Shown piece by piece: positions 1 to 12,374 of a stretch of 64,000 nt of DNA. Both the position numbers and the translations under genes were made by a program. The stretch comes from Ciona savignyi (lineage: Eukaryota > Chordata > Ascidiacea > Phlebobranchia > Cionidae), in contig CH002988.1 of the NCBI GenBank assembly GCA_000149265.1, positions 3,259 through 67,258 of the forward strand, given 5' to 3'. Each line of letters opens with the position of its first letter. Positions within the stretch are counted from its first letter, which is position 1. The notes below the pieces were generated by a model. The model saw only the letters and a program-made list of their open reading frames with translations. It searched no databases and had not been told where the DNA came from.

Positions 1-448
1 TCATTGCAGAAGTGCAATTCATGATTCAACATGTGGTATTAATAGTCTCCATGTTATTGACAGAAAAATTATAATTTCTAAGTTGTTGACTGTAGTAAAA
101 GGGTAAGCTTTGTAAATGAAGAAAGAGACATGTTTTCTAAAAGTTAAATGATGTAACAAGTGTGTGTTCACCACAAGGTGACTCCATCTTTCTTAGATTT
201 TTAATATTTCTTTATTCTCTCTGATCTATTTTTTCAAATAGTTGTTGATCACTTGTGGATGCACGATTTAGCTTTCCTACTTCTCTTCTGTTCTAAGTTG
301 CCTTGCTTCATTTTGATAGTTTGTTACCTCCAAGAGAACTTATTATAAACAAATATATCTCTTTAAAATTTTCTTAAGGTTTTTATCATAGATCAAACTT
401 GAAAAAAGTGCAACACCTAGTCTTTTTTCGAGAGAAGAGAGCATAAAC

Positions 449-3312
449 ATGAAGCAAATAAAGAAAAAAGATAATTCCAAAAAGGATGATTTGAAATCTG
501 AAAAGGAAAAGAGGTTGGCAGAATCCAATTTAATTACTGATATCAAATCATTCAGACCGGTCCTTATCTTGTTGGTAAAAATTATGGTCATAACCAGAAA
601 GGTTCCGGATTTGATTTTCATACCTGTCATTTATTTGCGAAGTTGAGTCAATTCAATAGATTAAAATATTTAACAGCATTTACCAATTAATGGCTTTGAT
701 TGTGGGAATATGACCATAAGCATTTTCTCACATTTAAAATGTAATTTAGGTTTACAGTTGAACAAAAGGTGAAGAAAGAGTACAGCGATAAAACTCCAGA
801 GAGCTCAAAAATTACCAAGCATGTATTTTTTATAATTTTTTTTGTAGCAATAAATATGATAATAACTAATCAAAATTTCTGCTCAGCCGAAAAATCTCAC
901 CTGAAAAAGGTAAACTCAAGAGTTCCTCTGAAACGAAAATAAAAAAACGTCGCACTATGTCATCTTCTGACAGTGATATTGACATTCCTAAGCGCACAGT
1001 GACTCCTACAATGCGATCTGAAGAGGAAAGAACAATTAAACGACATAAGAAAGACAAAATAAAGGAACTGAAACAATCAGGAATAAAAAGCAAGAATTCA
1101 TCAACTCCCCAACATGAGAGAAAAATCTCACCACCTACGAACCATTCACTATATGCAACAGGAAATCAACCTGTTGTAACAGATATGGAGATTTGTCAAA
1201 CACCTCCAAATGAAAATGCTTTCAATCAAGCGACAAAGTCTTCAAAATCAACTCTATCCAGCAATGGTAAACCATATTTCACCATTTTTTTTTATTTCAA
1301 AAGAAAGAAATTTGCATAAGCTAAATTTATTCAGCTTGCATAATCAGGAAACCAGGTAATAGTCAATTTGAGCATCATTTTACTTGAGCTTAAATGTTAT
1401 AGGTCTATGTTTAAATGACAACACATATCACATACTGAATTCTTTTTTGCAGCAAAGAGGCAAAAAAGTTCCAAATCATCCGAAAACACCCGGGTTACAT
1501 CCTCTGGTGGTAAAGTCCACATTAAAGATGTGAAAAAGAAAAGTTCTCTTAACACGATGCGCAACAAAGATATCTCATCCCATAAGCAAGTTCAATTATT
1601 CAGCATTATTAGCTCAGTGTTTTAAATTGAATATTTTTTTGTTCAGAAAACAAACAAGTAAGCCAGATAACAACCCAAAACGTGAAACAAATGTCCCACA
1701 ATACGACCCTGGTGAGTGTTTACTTATGTGTTATACATTAATACTTGGGTTTACTTTATTGTTTATATTATAAATTAGTCTGTATACATGAAACTAATTA
1801 ACCATAGAATTTTTTTAATAATTTATTGATCAAAATGAGATACAGTTAATGGACCTTTTTATTTTTGTTACAGTTATTTCATCTTCATCTTCTGATACCG
1901 ATTCAAGTGATGGTATGCAAACATTTATGTTCATGGTATTTGTTGTTTCACTCTGCACTTGTTATTGAATTCGTAATCATATATGGTGGTTGGTTACCGT
2001 AGATTAAGTGTTTAGTTGTGTCTCTGTACATCACCTGCTGATGTGCCCTCATTTTAACTTTACTCACATTTCCATCCTTGATGCATGCGTTGTCTTACAG
2101 TTGACCATTGTGCATTTATTGTTTGTTACAATGGTTGTAAACAGTAACACTTATTTTTACAGATGAAGTGGTAAAGCGCTATGCACAAAGTCCAGGTTTG
2201 TGTTTGTAACAATCTTAAAACGTAATAAATAAACATCTTCACAGCTGCATCACCAACATCATCGTCTTCCATTTCACCCCCACTTTCTCCAATCAACTCC
2301 ATTCCCAGCCTCCTGCCTCAGCTACTAAAAGACAACATCTCACACAGTGATTCAATGGACGATTTTAATGTACCTTCCCCAATACAGCCAATAAGGTTAC
2401 TTTTCATTTTATAAATTATAATTTGTATTATGTTATTAATTATATTGGAAATAAAAATGTATTCAACTTATAGAGATGTAAAGTCAACCCATGAAGTGCA
2501 TTCTCCTTTAATGTCCAGGTAACTATTGCACCGGCATACAAAATTTATTTAAGTTGTGCTCAAATACAGTAACATTTTCAGTGACCCTGATGAAACAGTG
2601 TTTCGGAACAGCCCTCCACAATTTCACAATACTCAGGAGTTTGAATGTCAAGAGGAAGAGAAAAAGTTTTCCACTGAATCTGTGTAATTTAGTTAATTTT
2701 TAAACCCAAATTTTGTCCCAATACTATTAATTTTTGTCAGAAATAAAAGAAGACCGGTTGTCCAATCTGAAACAAAGTTTCCTGCCGTTAAAGTAGGAGT
2801 TGGTAAAGAATTGCGGCAGTACCCTGGTCTGAATGAAGAAATGTTTGAAAAATTACGAGAATTGCAAGGAGTTTTAGCTGCTGTTACCGATGAAAATCGC
2901 CTAAAAAAGGTTCAATTTTTAAATCATTGTAACTGGCTTGTATCTGAAGGATGTGTTGTATTTTTGATAATGTTGTCTTGAAGACAAAAATGAAGGTGCC
3001 ATAAGCCATTCAGCTCGATCTTTCCACTACTCTACTTTTAAATAATTTAGAAAATTAACAAATATAAAACAATAACTTTGGCATCCCGCCTTTGGAAATG
3101 ATGTAATCTGAATGTCGTTGTCCCACTTATGGAGATAAAAATGAGTGTTTTGTTCTATCATAACCGAAACTTGTGTTTTTTTTCTATAGATAGTATCAAT
3201 TGTGCGAAAATCGGGAAACTTCACCATGGTTGGAAACGCTGTAGATTTTGACCTATGTTCTCTAGACCGGAAGACTATACACAGAATACAAAAACACCTA
3301 AAAGTGTCATAA
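449..3312 (+). CDS. MLLT3: AF9/ENL (MLLT1/MLLT3) homologue, 3' part
   Basis: This is the C-terminal part of a spliced AF9/ENL protein, a reader and adaptor of the super elongation complex and DOT1L complex in the nucleus. Exons whose frames join are 887-1266, 1453-1585, 1647-1711, 1874-1912, 2163-2195, 2245-2395, 2474-2518, 2582-2683, 2741-2909 and 3190-3312 (TAA). The last two exons encode the ANC1/AF9 homology domain: a helix KLRELQGVLAA, then IVSIVRKSGNF and FDLCSLDRKT, matching the vertebrate C-terminus that binds AF4, DOT1L and CBX8. The middle is Lys/Ser-rich and disordered, with SSSSSDTDSSDDE-type acidic serine tracts, as in the family. The N-terminal YEATS domain would lie left of the window. 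Lys-rich segments at 449-600 and 758-818 are probable earlier exons, but their borders are uncertain. AF9 and ENL cannot be told apart here. Confidence 0.87.
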
Positions 3313-3581
3313 CTGGACCATCATTTACTTAGTTACCATTTCATGAGAACAATATAAGTAAATTTATTGTGGCTTTTGTGAAATGAACCAGGCAATGAGT
3401 ACCAAATTGGTATTCTACCTTTTTTAAAAACGAAAATAATTGTACATAAATTGCCCACAAATTGCGAGAGCGTAATTTCTATTATATTCTAATTAAATTA
3501 TTTAGCAATTGTTAACGAACTTATGGGAAAATAGTTTACTAAGTGAATGTGAACATTCGACTTAGTGAAATCGAACGTTCG

Positions 3582-3632
3582 AATAAAAAAAAACTTTAAT
3601 AAATTCAAAACAACTTTCAACATTGTTTTATT
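3582..3632. promoter_or_regulatory. Convergent polyadenylation signals
   Basis: On the + strand AATAAA occurs at 3582-3587 and 3598-3603, downstream of the AF9/ENL stop. On the - strand AATAAA occupies 3632-3627 and overlaps the TAA stop of the Ly6-like gene. The two genes therefore appear to end within about 50 bp of each other, tail to tail. The signals are seen directly; their use is inferred. Confidence 0.5.
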
Positions 3633-4152
3633 CCAATTCGATAACCTCGTCCATTCCGCCACGATATTCTGCCTGAGATATCTTGTTTCCAGCACCTCTT
3701 GGGGTTCGTGGTGTATTCATTATAACGTATGCAATCGTACACACGTAGATGAGTGTAAACAGCACTTGGTAAGTTGTCACAGTGCTAAGAAACAACTTTG
3801 GGTTCATTCCGACTGATTCCGTGAGGATATCAACCACTGGAGCTGGCCAATTGGTTGTTATCTTGTTGCACAATGTTCCGTTACAGCATTCCATATTAAC
3901 GGACATTCCTGATGTAGTAGTGCAATCTGAAGTGTTAGCACACCTTTTGTCCACAAGATTGATCCCTTTAACGATGGTCAAGCACTGCGTTTGCATGCTG
4001 GTACAATTTTCGATTCCGATGTTGCATGATGCATCGTTTGGCTTATTAATACAACTGTAGCATTGCATACCATACGCTACGGTCCCAAACCCGCATAAAA
4101 TAAGCAAAAGGGAAGAAAGATCTGAACATTTTAACCCTTGCCGCGGTAACAC
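3628..4152 (-). CDS. Ly6/uPAR (three-finger) domain membrane protein
   Basis: A single uninterrupted ORF of 174 aa. Residues 10-28 (LSSLLLILCGFGTVAYG region) form a signal peptide, followed at once by the domain start MQCYSC. The domain has ten cysteines ending in the family signature CCNGTLCN, with likely N-glycosylation sites (NCT, NTS, NGT). A hydrophobic stretch near residues 119-146 (LFLSTVTTYQVLFTLIYV) predicts a transmembrane segment, followed by a short charged tail, so it is probably a type I membrane protein rather than a classic GPI-anchored one. Such proteins act at the cell surface as ligands, receptors or modulators; the partner cannot be inferred. The start is the first Met before the signal peptide. 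A missing 5' exon cannot be excluded. The stop codon is embedded in an AATAAA. Confidence 0.8.
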   Translation of the reverse strand: MLPRQGLKCSDLSSLLLILCGFGTVAYGMQCYSCINKPNDASCNIGIENCTSMQTQCLTIVKGINLVDKRCANTSDCTTTSGMSVNMECCNGTLCNKITTNWPAPVVDILTESVGMNPKLFLSTVTTYQVLFTLIYVCTIAYVIMNTPRTPRGAGNKISQAEYRGGMDEVIELE

Positions 4153-4385
4153 TGATCTAACCTTTAAAACTACCGGTAGATAGAAACTTTTGTTAGTTTC
4201 AAAATAGTTTTTGAAACTATGTATGTTGCGTAATAATACCGCTTATCGTGGCTTTATGTATTAAAGAAATTACAATCGCACATTTTTAATAAAATATGGG
4301 GACTGATCCCCATTTCTACCGTGACATCAATACTTTCACTAACTTGTTAATATCGCTGTATAAAGAGACAAGTATTCCCCCGTCT

Positions 4386-4550
4386 TTGTTGAGCGCACCA
4401 ATGGGCACCGTTTATTGGTAAAAAGGTTGCAGATTCGAAACTGGTCGTTAGCTAGTCAGTTGTGTCCTTGGGCAAGGCACTTAACGGGCATTGCCTTAAC
4501 TCAGCGGCTTAACTACTGAATTGAAGGAACGTGTAAACTGTAAATCATAT
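4386..4550 (+). mobile_element. Degenerate SINE fragment
   Basis: Carries the B-box-like GGTTGCAGATTCGAAACTGG, then the family core TGTCCTTGGGCAAGGCACTT and the following AACTCAGCGG block. Both ends decay into unique sequence and there is no TATCC tail. The rest of 4153-5776 shows no gene; a short direct repeat (CATATAACAAAA, about 43 bp apart) lies at 4575-4633. Confidence 0.6.
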
Positions 4551-5781
4551 TTGAACCATCGCTATGGGACCATTGAACTTTCATATAACAAAATACTTTT
4601 TACCATTGAACTGTCATATAACAAAACGCTTTTTGTGAAGAAAGCATTAGCAACAATTTGAAACAAGAATAAACTAGCCTACTACTTTACTAATATAAAA
4701 TACACATACACATCATAATATGAACTTCGAACGAAACGAAAAAAACGTATAGGACGGAAATATCCAGGGCGGGTAATCAGCTTGACAAATTCAGGGATTT
4801 TGTCGGAAATTCAGGGATGGTAAATTTGGGTCTTTTTGTGCCCTTTATCTTCTTGTTAAGGAATATCAGGTACTACTGACGATATAGGGACATGTCATCG
4901 GGAAAGATATCACGGTTAAAGGAATATATTCCCCTTGATGAAACTATATTTACTTTTGGGATATCATTTGCTTCTTGCGAAATGTGACTGTTGTGATTGT
5001 TCATTAAAAACACTAAGGTTCCTGGGTGAAACGTTTATAAATTTAATAAAATATGTCAATGTTTGTCGCGATCGAAATTGGGTCAAATGTCTCTTACTCT
5101 GCTACCGTCTTGTCACTGGTTCCTACAAGTTGAGACTGGCATACACAATAGGTTTAAATAATTATATTGTCTAAAGCACAAATCACTACTTTTAGTAACT
5201 AAAACTTAATATAAAACACTTTCTTAAACATGAGAAAAAGTTTAGCTAGGACAAATGTTACTTTAAACAAATTGTCTTCAACAAGAAAACGGTCGGGGTA
5301 GCAATAATTAGGAAAACGCCAATTTTTTGTTACCGGTTCCCTATTACCTCACTCATTCTACATGTGAAGTTGGTTATCGGTATAGGCCTACACACAATCA
5401 ATTTAATTTAAAATAAATTGCACTGTCGTTGTTTTAGTGCAAAAAATCTTAAATTTCGAAGGAATATTGTATTGAAGAGCAACAGCAAAACACTTATATA
5501 CCACTATGCCTTGTCGCGTCGTTTAGTGGGTTAAGGCGTCGCATAAATTCATGACCGTTATCTTTTTACTGCCAGTATAAAAATAACATATCCATCCACC
5601 AATCCATACGTGCAATTTCAGTTTTGGCCGTTTTTTGTATTTTTCTAACTCATGCCCTCCTATATTTTATATATGTGTTCTTTTAATTGTTGTCTTAGGA
5701 GCTTAAAACAAATTAAATAAACTAAACAACACATTTGGTATCTACCATATCAACACATTCCTATTAAACTATGATGTGTAG

Positions 5782-6235
5782 TGTAACATCTGTAAATCGT
5801 TTTGACTCAAAATTAATGTTTTTTGAAACGTCTATGTTCATTATTGTGACGTCATTTTAGTAATAATTATTATGCTTTATATTCCTGCAACCTCGTGGTT
5901 TTCTTTCCCTTTTTGTACTGATTCCTCTACCGACACATACTGAAACAATTTTACTGAATTTGAATAGACCTATATATACGGAAAAACAGTTGGTAAGCAA
6001 ATTGATTATTAATATTTGTCGTTTATTTATGTGTATTTATGTTAAATTGTATAATAGAAAACCGCTGATCGCTGATCGCTGATCGCTGATCGCTGAACGC
6101 TGAACACTCATCAGTAAATAAACTACCATCCACCAAGTGAGATCAAGTGTGCGGGCCAGCGCGTTAACACTGTTTTTCATGTAAAGGACTCGGGTGTTAA
6201 ATTAAGTATAGGTCGCACCAAATAGAGGCCTTACA
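5782..6235 (+). repeat. 5' LTR of the BEL/Pao element
   Basis: 454 bp, TG...CA ends. Contains a TATA-like TATATATA at 5971-5978 and a tandem array of the heptamer GCTGATC (four copies) plus GCTGAAC (two copies) at 6064-6105. By eye it is identical to the 3' LTR. Confidence 0.95.
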
Positions 6236-6541
6236 TAAGTTTTCAACTGATCCATATTGAATTTACTGATTCTTACTGATTAATGATTTATTGGTATACC
6301 TACTGATTACTGACCAACTGATTAATTTACTGTTACTTACTGAATTTTGAATTTACTGTTACTGATTTCTACCGAACTTATTATTGTACCGATTTGTACT
6401 TGCTTTGCCGGTACTGTCTGTTACGTCACAGTAACCTTTATTATCGTTGTATCTTTCCTGTTGCTGACATGGAATCTGTCGAAAGAAAGGACTTTGACCG
6501 GATAGAAATTATCCTGCGGCAAAAATATATGCCTCGCTGAA

Positions 6542-7121
6542 GTGATAATGACGGACTCGAGCATGGGTCCAAAACTGAATGAGCTGATTACTGAGATTGA
6601 GCGCCTCTACGCCGAGTTGATGATCCTCGCGCCAAAGGCTTACTCGCAAGAAGATTTAAACGACCAAGGCCACCCCCTTCTGCAATGTGTGGTACAAAGC
6701 CAACTAGAATTCAAAGGGAGGGCTACTGAATGGCTTCTAAGTGCCGAAAAGGCTCCCAGCATAACAACGTCGTCCTAATATGACGAGGAGTTCTAGGTCA
6801 AGTACAAAACGACGGGAAGCGTATGTCCAAGCTCAGAAGGCTCGTCTTGAAGCACAGCAAGTCGCTGAAAGTGCTCGTGAGCGTGCAGAACTAGAGGCTA
6901 GAGAAGCTGAGCGCAAAGCAGAGTTGGCCGAGCTTGAATTACGTGCTTGGGATGAGCAGCTCCCAACTCCACACATCGAAAATGTTGCCGTCAACCCCAC
7001 CACGAAACACATACCGATTGCTGCAGAGGTGGGTGCGATGCCACGACATGATGCACATAAAGAACCGATGCTTCGGCCGCTGCCTAATGGTGACGACGCT
7101 TATCAAACACCGCCCACGTAA
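6542..7121 (+). pseudogene. BEL/Pao gag N-terminal region (two frames)
   Basis: Two adjoining ORFs in different frames (6542-6778 and 6780-7121). The second is an Ala/Glu/Arg-rich coiled coil beginning MTRSSRSSTKRR, which is the usual N-terminal part of BEL gag. The downstream DUF1759-type region is in a third frame, so the polyprotein is interrupted at about 6778 and about 7121. A 23-codon upstream ORF starts at 6469. The interruptions could be real decay, programmed shifts or assembly errors; conserved gag-pol elements usually keep this region in one frame. Confidence 0.75.
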
Positions 7122-10100
7122 ACGTACAGAACCTGCCGTGCTGAACTATCGACAAATGAATGCTGACGTTACTCTACCGCCACGACCAGAAATAATGAAA
7201 TTTAACGGAGACCCTCTAGATTACCATGAATTTGTACGGAATTTTGAAACCCATATAGAGCAACATGTAAAGTCAGAGACGACCCGTTTGATCTACTTGC
7301 TACAGCAGTGTGAACCTGAGGTACGGCGTCAATTGTCGCACTTCACTAAGGATGCTCTAAGTGGTTACCGATTGGCCCGTGATCAGTTGTTTCAACTGTA
7401 TGGGAGACCACACATTACCTCCAAGGCTTGCAGTAAACTGCTGGCGAAGACGCCGGTCGTTGGAGAAAGGGATCCAGCCGGATTATTGAAACTAGACATA
7501 TTGTTACAGAGATGTAAGAGTGCCCTTGCTGACGTCGGAGAATACGCGGGAATTAACTCACTGCACTGCCTATTACCGATTATAAACAAATTGCCTGAGA
7601 GCCTACAGACAAAGTGGATCGAGTGGTCTGTCTGCGTTGCTGAGGAGAAATGCCGGGACGCTGGCTTCCTAGACCTCGTTGCGTTTGTCGCAAGACAATC
7701 GAAGATTTATAATTCTCTGTATGGAGAAAGCTTGTACAGTCGTGAGCCAGGACGATACCGGAAAGCAGCCGCCTTCAATACCCTACACGAGATTACAGAA
7801 CAATTACCGACTATGTGCGATTTATGCGACAAGAAGCATGCGCTACCGCAGTGCTTTAAATTCAAGAAAATGAACGGACGCGAACGACGCGAGTTGGCAT
7901 CTGTCAAGGGATTGTGTTTTCGGTGCCTGCAAAGAGGTCACCGTGTGGCAGAATGTCCTTCAGCAGAATGCTGTGGGGAATGTAAAAGTACGTATCACCA
8001 CTCGCTTTTGCACTACAGATTTACTAAAGTTCCCAAACCCGACAAAACTGATGATCAAGCGAAAGCAGCGACGTCATGCTCTTCCATACTTTTCGAAAGT
8101 CACCAGTCTTATCATACAGAAGAGTACAAAGCGAAGGGCGTATACATGTGCGTGGTACCAGTGAACGTCCGATACAAGAACCGCGAGGTGCGGACTTACG
8201 CCTTTCTCGATTCCGGATCTTCGGCCACGTTATGCAACAGTACTCTAACGAGCGCTCTTGGCATTACAGGAACTCCCAAACAGATATCCCTGACCACCCT
8301 CTGTGCTGAATCGACGTACAACGGTATCACTACTGACCTAACCGTTTGTTCATTAGACGGTGAAACTGAAGTTGAAATACAGAATGTAGTGTCAGTGGAC
8401 CATATTCCAGTACGACCAAACATTCTTCCACGAAGGAATGTGTTAGATAAAATGAATCACCTGAAAGGTATAGAATTTCCACAAGTTGATGGTGGCACCG
8501 TTACCCTCCTCATCGGAATAGATGTACCAGAAGCGTTGTGGGTACAGAAAGTCCTCAAAGGAAAAAGAGATGAACCTGTTGCGTGGAAAACGCCCTTCGG
8601 TTGGTCTTTGATGGGCCCCTCCCTATCGCCGTGTTCATCGACCACTATACAGAACAATTTAACGACTACGTCTGACGCTTTATCACGTCAGATTAATCGT
8701 CTATGGAACACTGACTTTGGCGATTCGACGACCGTCCTCGCGTCGCCAACGTCAAGAGAAGATCGTATTGCCCATGAATTAATGAAAAAGTCAGTCTCTA
8801 TGGTAAATGGCCATTTCCAATTACCACTGCCGAAAAAACCTTGTGCTCGTGAGTTACCTGACAATCGCGTGATGGCGCAAAGGCGCGCTGATGGTCTCAA
8901 GAGACGTTTACTGAAAAACGACGAACTACACGTGAAATATACTGATGCTGTACAGTCATACATTGAAAAGGGGTATGCGCGGGAAGTACCCGCTACTGAA
9001 ATTCACGCTTCTAGAAAACGGTGGTTTATTCCCCACCACCCTGTCGTACATCCACGCAAGCCCGGTAAAGTGCGCGTGGTGTTTGATTGCGCGGCGAAAC
9101 ATAATGGCGTTTCGCTAAACGATGTACTGATGCAAGGACCAGATTTAACGAACAGTCTCATAGGTGTGCTGACTCGCTTTCGTCAGAACCAAATCGCCCT
9201 AGTGGCCGACGTGGAAGGAATGTTCCACCAAGTTAGAGTCGATCCAAGGGATACTGATATGCTGAGCTTTCTTTGGTGGAAAGGTGGCAATTTACAAGAT
9301 GACCCGACTGTGTACCAGATGCTGGTCCATTTGTTTGGTGCGACGTCGTCACCTAGCTGCGCGGCATTCTGTTTAAAGGAATGCGCCCGTGTGTACGGAG
9401 ACGATTACGACGATTTGGCTGCGAATGTGGTCAAGAATAACTTTTACGTCGACGACTGCTTAGTGTCTGTCGAGAACATAGAGAAAGCTACCAAGCTTGT
9501 AACTGATCTGCGAGAGCTACTTGCTCGTGCAGGATTTCGCCTAACGAAATGGTTGTCTAACAATGCGGAAGTACTGAAAACGATTCCTGAAAAGGAGAGA
9601 GCAAAGAACGCGTCTTCTCTTAATATCGATGCTTGCTTGGACGAGCGCGTCCTTGGTGTGCAATGGAGAGTCCAATCGGATGAATTTTCATTTACCGTTA
9701 CACCACAGAAGAAGCCGGTAACCAGAAGAGGAATTTTGTCGGTCGTTAGCTCGATATACGACCCCCTGGGTTTCGCGGCCCCCGTCCTGATTAAAGGGAG
9801 GCTGTTGTGGCAGAGACTCTGTAAACGAGGATTAAACTGGGATGAAAAGGTCTCCCAAGAAGAGGAAAATGAGTGGATCACCTGGCTGGAAGATTTACCT
9901 GGACTCGAACAAGTTAGAGTCCAACGCTGCTTTAAACCACCGTCACTGGGAAAAGTTATTCATACTGAACTTCATCACTTTGCAGATGCATCTACCGTGG
10001 CTTATGGCGCAGTGTCTTATCTGCGTTTTATTGATAGTAAAGGAAATATACATTGCTCGTTTCTCATCGGAAAAGCCAGAGTAGCTCCGATGAGCACCAT

Positions 10101-10308
10101 GTCTATTCCACGACTTGAATTAACGGCAGCCGTTCTAGCTGTCCGCCATGACCAATTAGCCAGAAGAGAATTAAACTTGACGAGCTGCCAATCAACCTTT
10201 TGGACAGATTCCACCGCGGTATTACAGACAATATACAATTGTACAGAAACGATTTCCTACGTTTGTTGCCAACCGAATCGCCGAAATCGAGCGCTATGCA
10301 GATATTAA
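7122..10308 (+). pseudogene. BEL/Pao gag-pol: protease, RT, RNase H
   Basis: A long open frame (open from 6934, coding from about 7122). Visible in order: a DUF1759-type gag segment (near 7190-7700, FNGDPLDYHEF), Cys/His knuckles (CDLCDKKHALPQC and CFRCLQRGHRVAEC, near 7816-7960), the aspartic protease motif FLDSGSSATLCN near 8203, reverse transcriptase with VADVEGMFHQVRV near 9203 and the YVDD catalytic box near 9445, then RNase H with HHFADAS near 9973 and WTDSTAVL near 10201. After about 10240 the homologous frame moves to another phase, and this frame ends at 10308 in unrelated residues. Confidence 0.9.
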
Positions 10309-11323
10309 TCGTTGGAAATTCGTCCCTACTGAACTGAATCCCGCCGATGACGCAACCCGCGGACTTACCACTAAACTACTGACACAATCCGGACGATGGC
10401 TAAATGGACCCGACTTTCTATGGCGAGTGGAGAGCAAATGGCCTGAATGTCCAGTGTCGCTTCCAAAGGTCCCTGATGAATTTTTACCCTTAAAAAGACA
10501 GAACGCCAATGTGAACTTACTGACTACAGATGAAATGGTTACTGAATTTAGTACTGATCGCTTGATTAACCGCTTTTCGTCGTGGTATCGATTAAAAAAG
10601 GCAACGGCTTGGCTGTCTAGATACAAGATGTTCCTGCTCCAAAAGATTCGCAATGTCTGCCCACCGGCAGGCCAATTGACGGCTTCGCTCAGTGTGAAAG
10701 AGCTTGAAAGTGCAGAAATTGAACTAATAAAGTATGAACAGCGCAAACATTTCGGATCAACGATCTCTATTTTGGATTCCAAAAGGCAAATAAAGAAAGA
10801 CGACTGTATTCGTGTCCTTTCTAAACTGAACCCCTTACTGAGAAATGGAGTGCTGCGCGTCGGCGGTCGTATTGATAAAGCACCGGTCGAGTATGACGCA
10901 AAACACCCGATTATTCTACCATGTTATTCTCACGTAACGAACTTGATCATCGACGAATACCACCAGAGTGTGGGGCATTCTGGTTACGGACACACCCTAT
11001 CTGCGCTACGTGGGAGATTTTGGATACTGAAAATTGGAGTTGCTGTTCGCCGAGTCTTGACGAAATGTCTGCCGTGCAAAAGAAGAAGCGCCGTTCCTGG
11101 ATGCCAGATTATGGCAGAACTGCCTTCTGGGCGCCTACAGGCTGGCGAACCTGCCTTTAGCCACGTCGGAGTTGACTACTTCGGTCCGTTCTCTGTGAAA
11201 CAAAACCGGAGTGAAATTAAAAGATACGGATGTATATTCACTTGCCTTACCATCCGAGCCATACATATTGAAATGGCTAATGATCTTTCTGCTGATTCGT
11301 TTTTAAATGCCCTACGCCAATAG
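10240..11323 (+). pseudogene. BEL/Pao RNase H end and integrase N-terminal part
   Basis: A second frame continues the homology from about 10240 and stops with TAG at 11321-11323. It holds the linker with FVPTELNPADDATRG, an integrase zinc-binding region (HQSVGHSGYGH ... CLPCKRR near 10960-11090), and the first catalytic aspartate in VDYFGPF near 11170. The stop falls in the middle of the integrase core. Confidence 0.85.
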
Positions 11324-12054
11324 GTCGTCGAGGTAAACCAAAACAAATATACAGTGATAACGGGACCAATTTTGTTGGTGCAGAGAAGATACTTTGATCA
11401 TCCCTTGCCTTGTGGAACCGTGAACAGATTGCTGAGCATTTGCGACAGAGGGCAATAGCGTGGTCCTTCAACCCGCCTGCAGCCTCCCACATGGGCGGCG
11501 TATGGGAAAGGATGATACGGTCAGTGCGTCGTTTGCTGTCATCCATGCATTCAACAAAGGGCCTGTTTACTGACGAAGCTTTGAATACACTGTTCGTAGA
11601 AGTGGAATCTATTGTTAATTCAAGGCCGCTCGTTCCTGTCATTATCGATCCGCACAGCGATGAACCGATAACGCCGAATCACTTGCTGTTACTGCGTGAT
11701 TCACCAAATGAAGCTCCAGGCCTCTTCGATGAGAAAGCGTCGTACGCAAGACGAAGATGGGTCCAAGTGCAACATATGGCCAATATATTTTGGAAACGCT
11801 GGGTGTCAGAATTTTTGCCCAACTTGATTAAACGCCAAAAGTGGTACAGCAAAAGATCAAACTTTGAAATCAACGATATAGTGCTGCTAGTGGACGAGAG
11901 CCAGCCCCGTTCGAAGTGGGTACTGGGCCGTGTAATGGACACATATGCTGATAAATACGGAGTCGTGCGTACGGTTCTGGTTAAGACGCCCAACAGTCTC
12001 GTAAAGCGGCCAATTGCTAAATTGTGTCTGATTGTTGATTCCGAAGATTCCTAA
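11324..12054 (+). pseudogene. BEL/Pao integrase C-terminal part and DUF5641 tail
   Basis: A third frame carries the second integrase aspartate (SDNGTNF near 11350), an in-frame TGA at 11395-11397, and then an open stretch (11410-12054) with the catalytic glutamate region GGVWERMIRS. It ends in a DUF5641-like segment (RSKWVLGRVMDTY ... LVKRPIAKLCLI). The integrase is thus split by a frame change and two stops, so this copy looks non-autonomous. Confidence 0.85.
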
Positions 12055-12374
12055 ACGTTTGATACGTAGCCTTTGTATTTCGTTTATATGACACCACTTC
12101 CCTTTATTGCGTGTGTACTGACCGCTTAACGCATTTCTACCGATATATTTCTGCGCAATTACTGATTCTGTTTATGTACTGATTTTCTTTCCTACGTTCT
12201 TGCTGACACATTTCACTCGCATCGCAAACTTGCCGTTATTGTTCGCTGATACTACGTGTTTTTGCCCCTTTTACCGTTTTAAAGTATGTACCTTCCGATA
12301 TTTCGTTGTTGTTCACTTTACCGATGTTTTGTAATGTTTTTTAAATATATGGGACATATATTTGTGGGGGGGTA

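Noticed and set aside
9444-9881. 145-aa - strand ORF inside the BEL pol region
   Set aside because: Antisense shadow of the reverse transcriptase frame.
10294-10782. 162-aa - strand ORF
   Set aside because: Antisense shadow of the RNase H/integrase linker.
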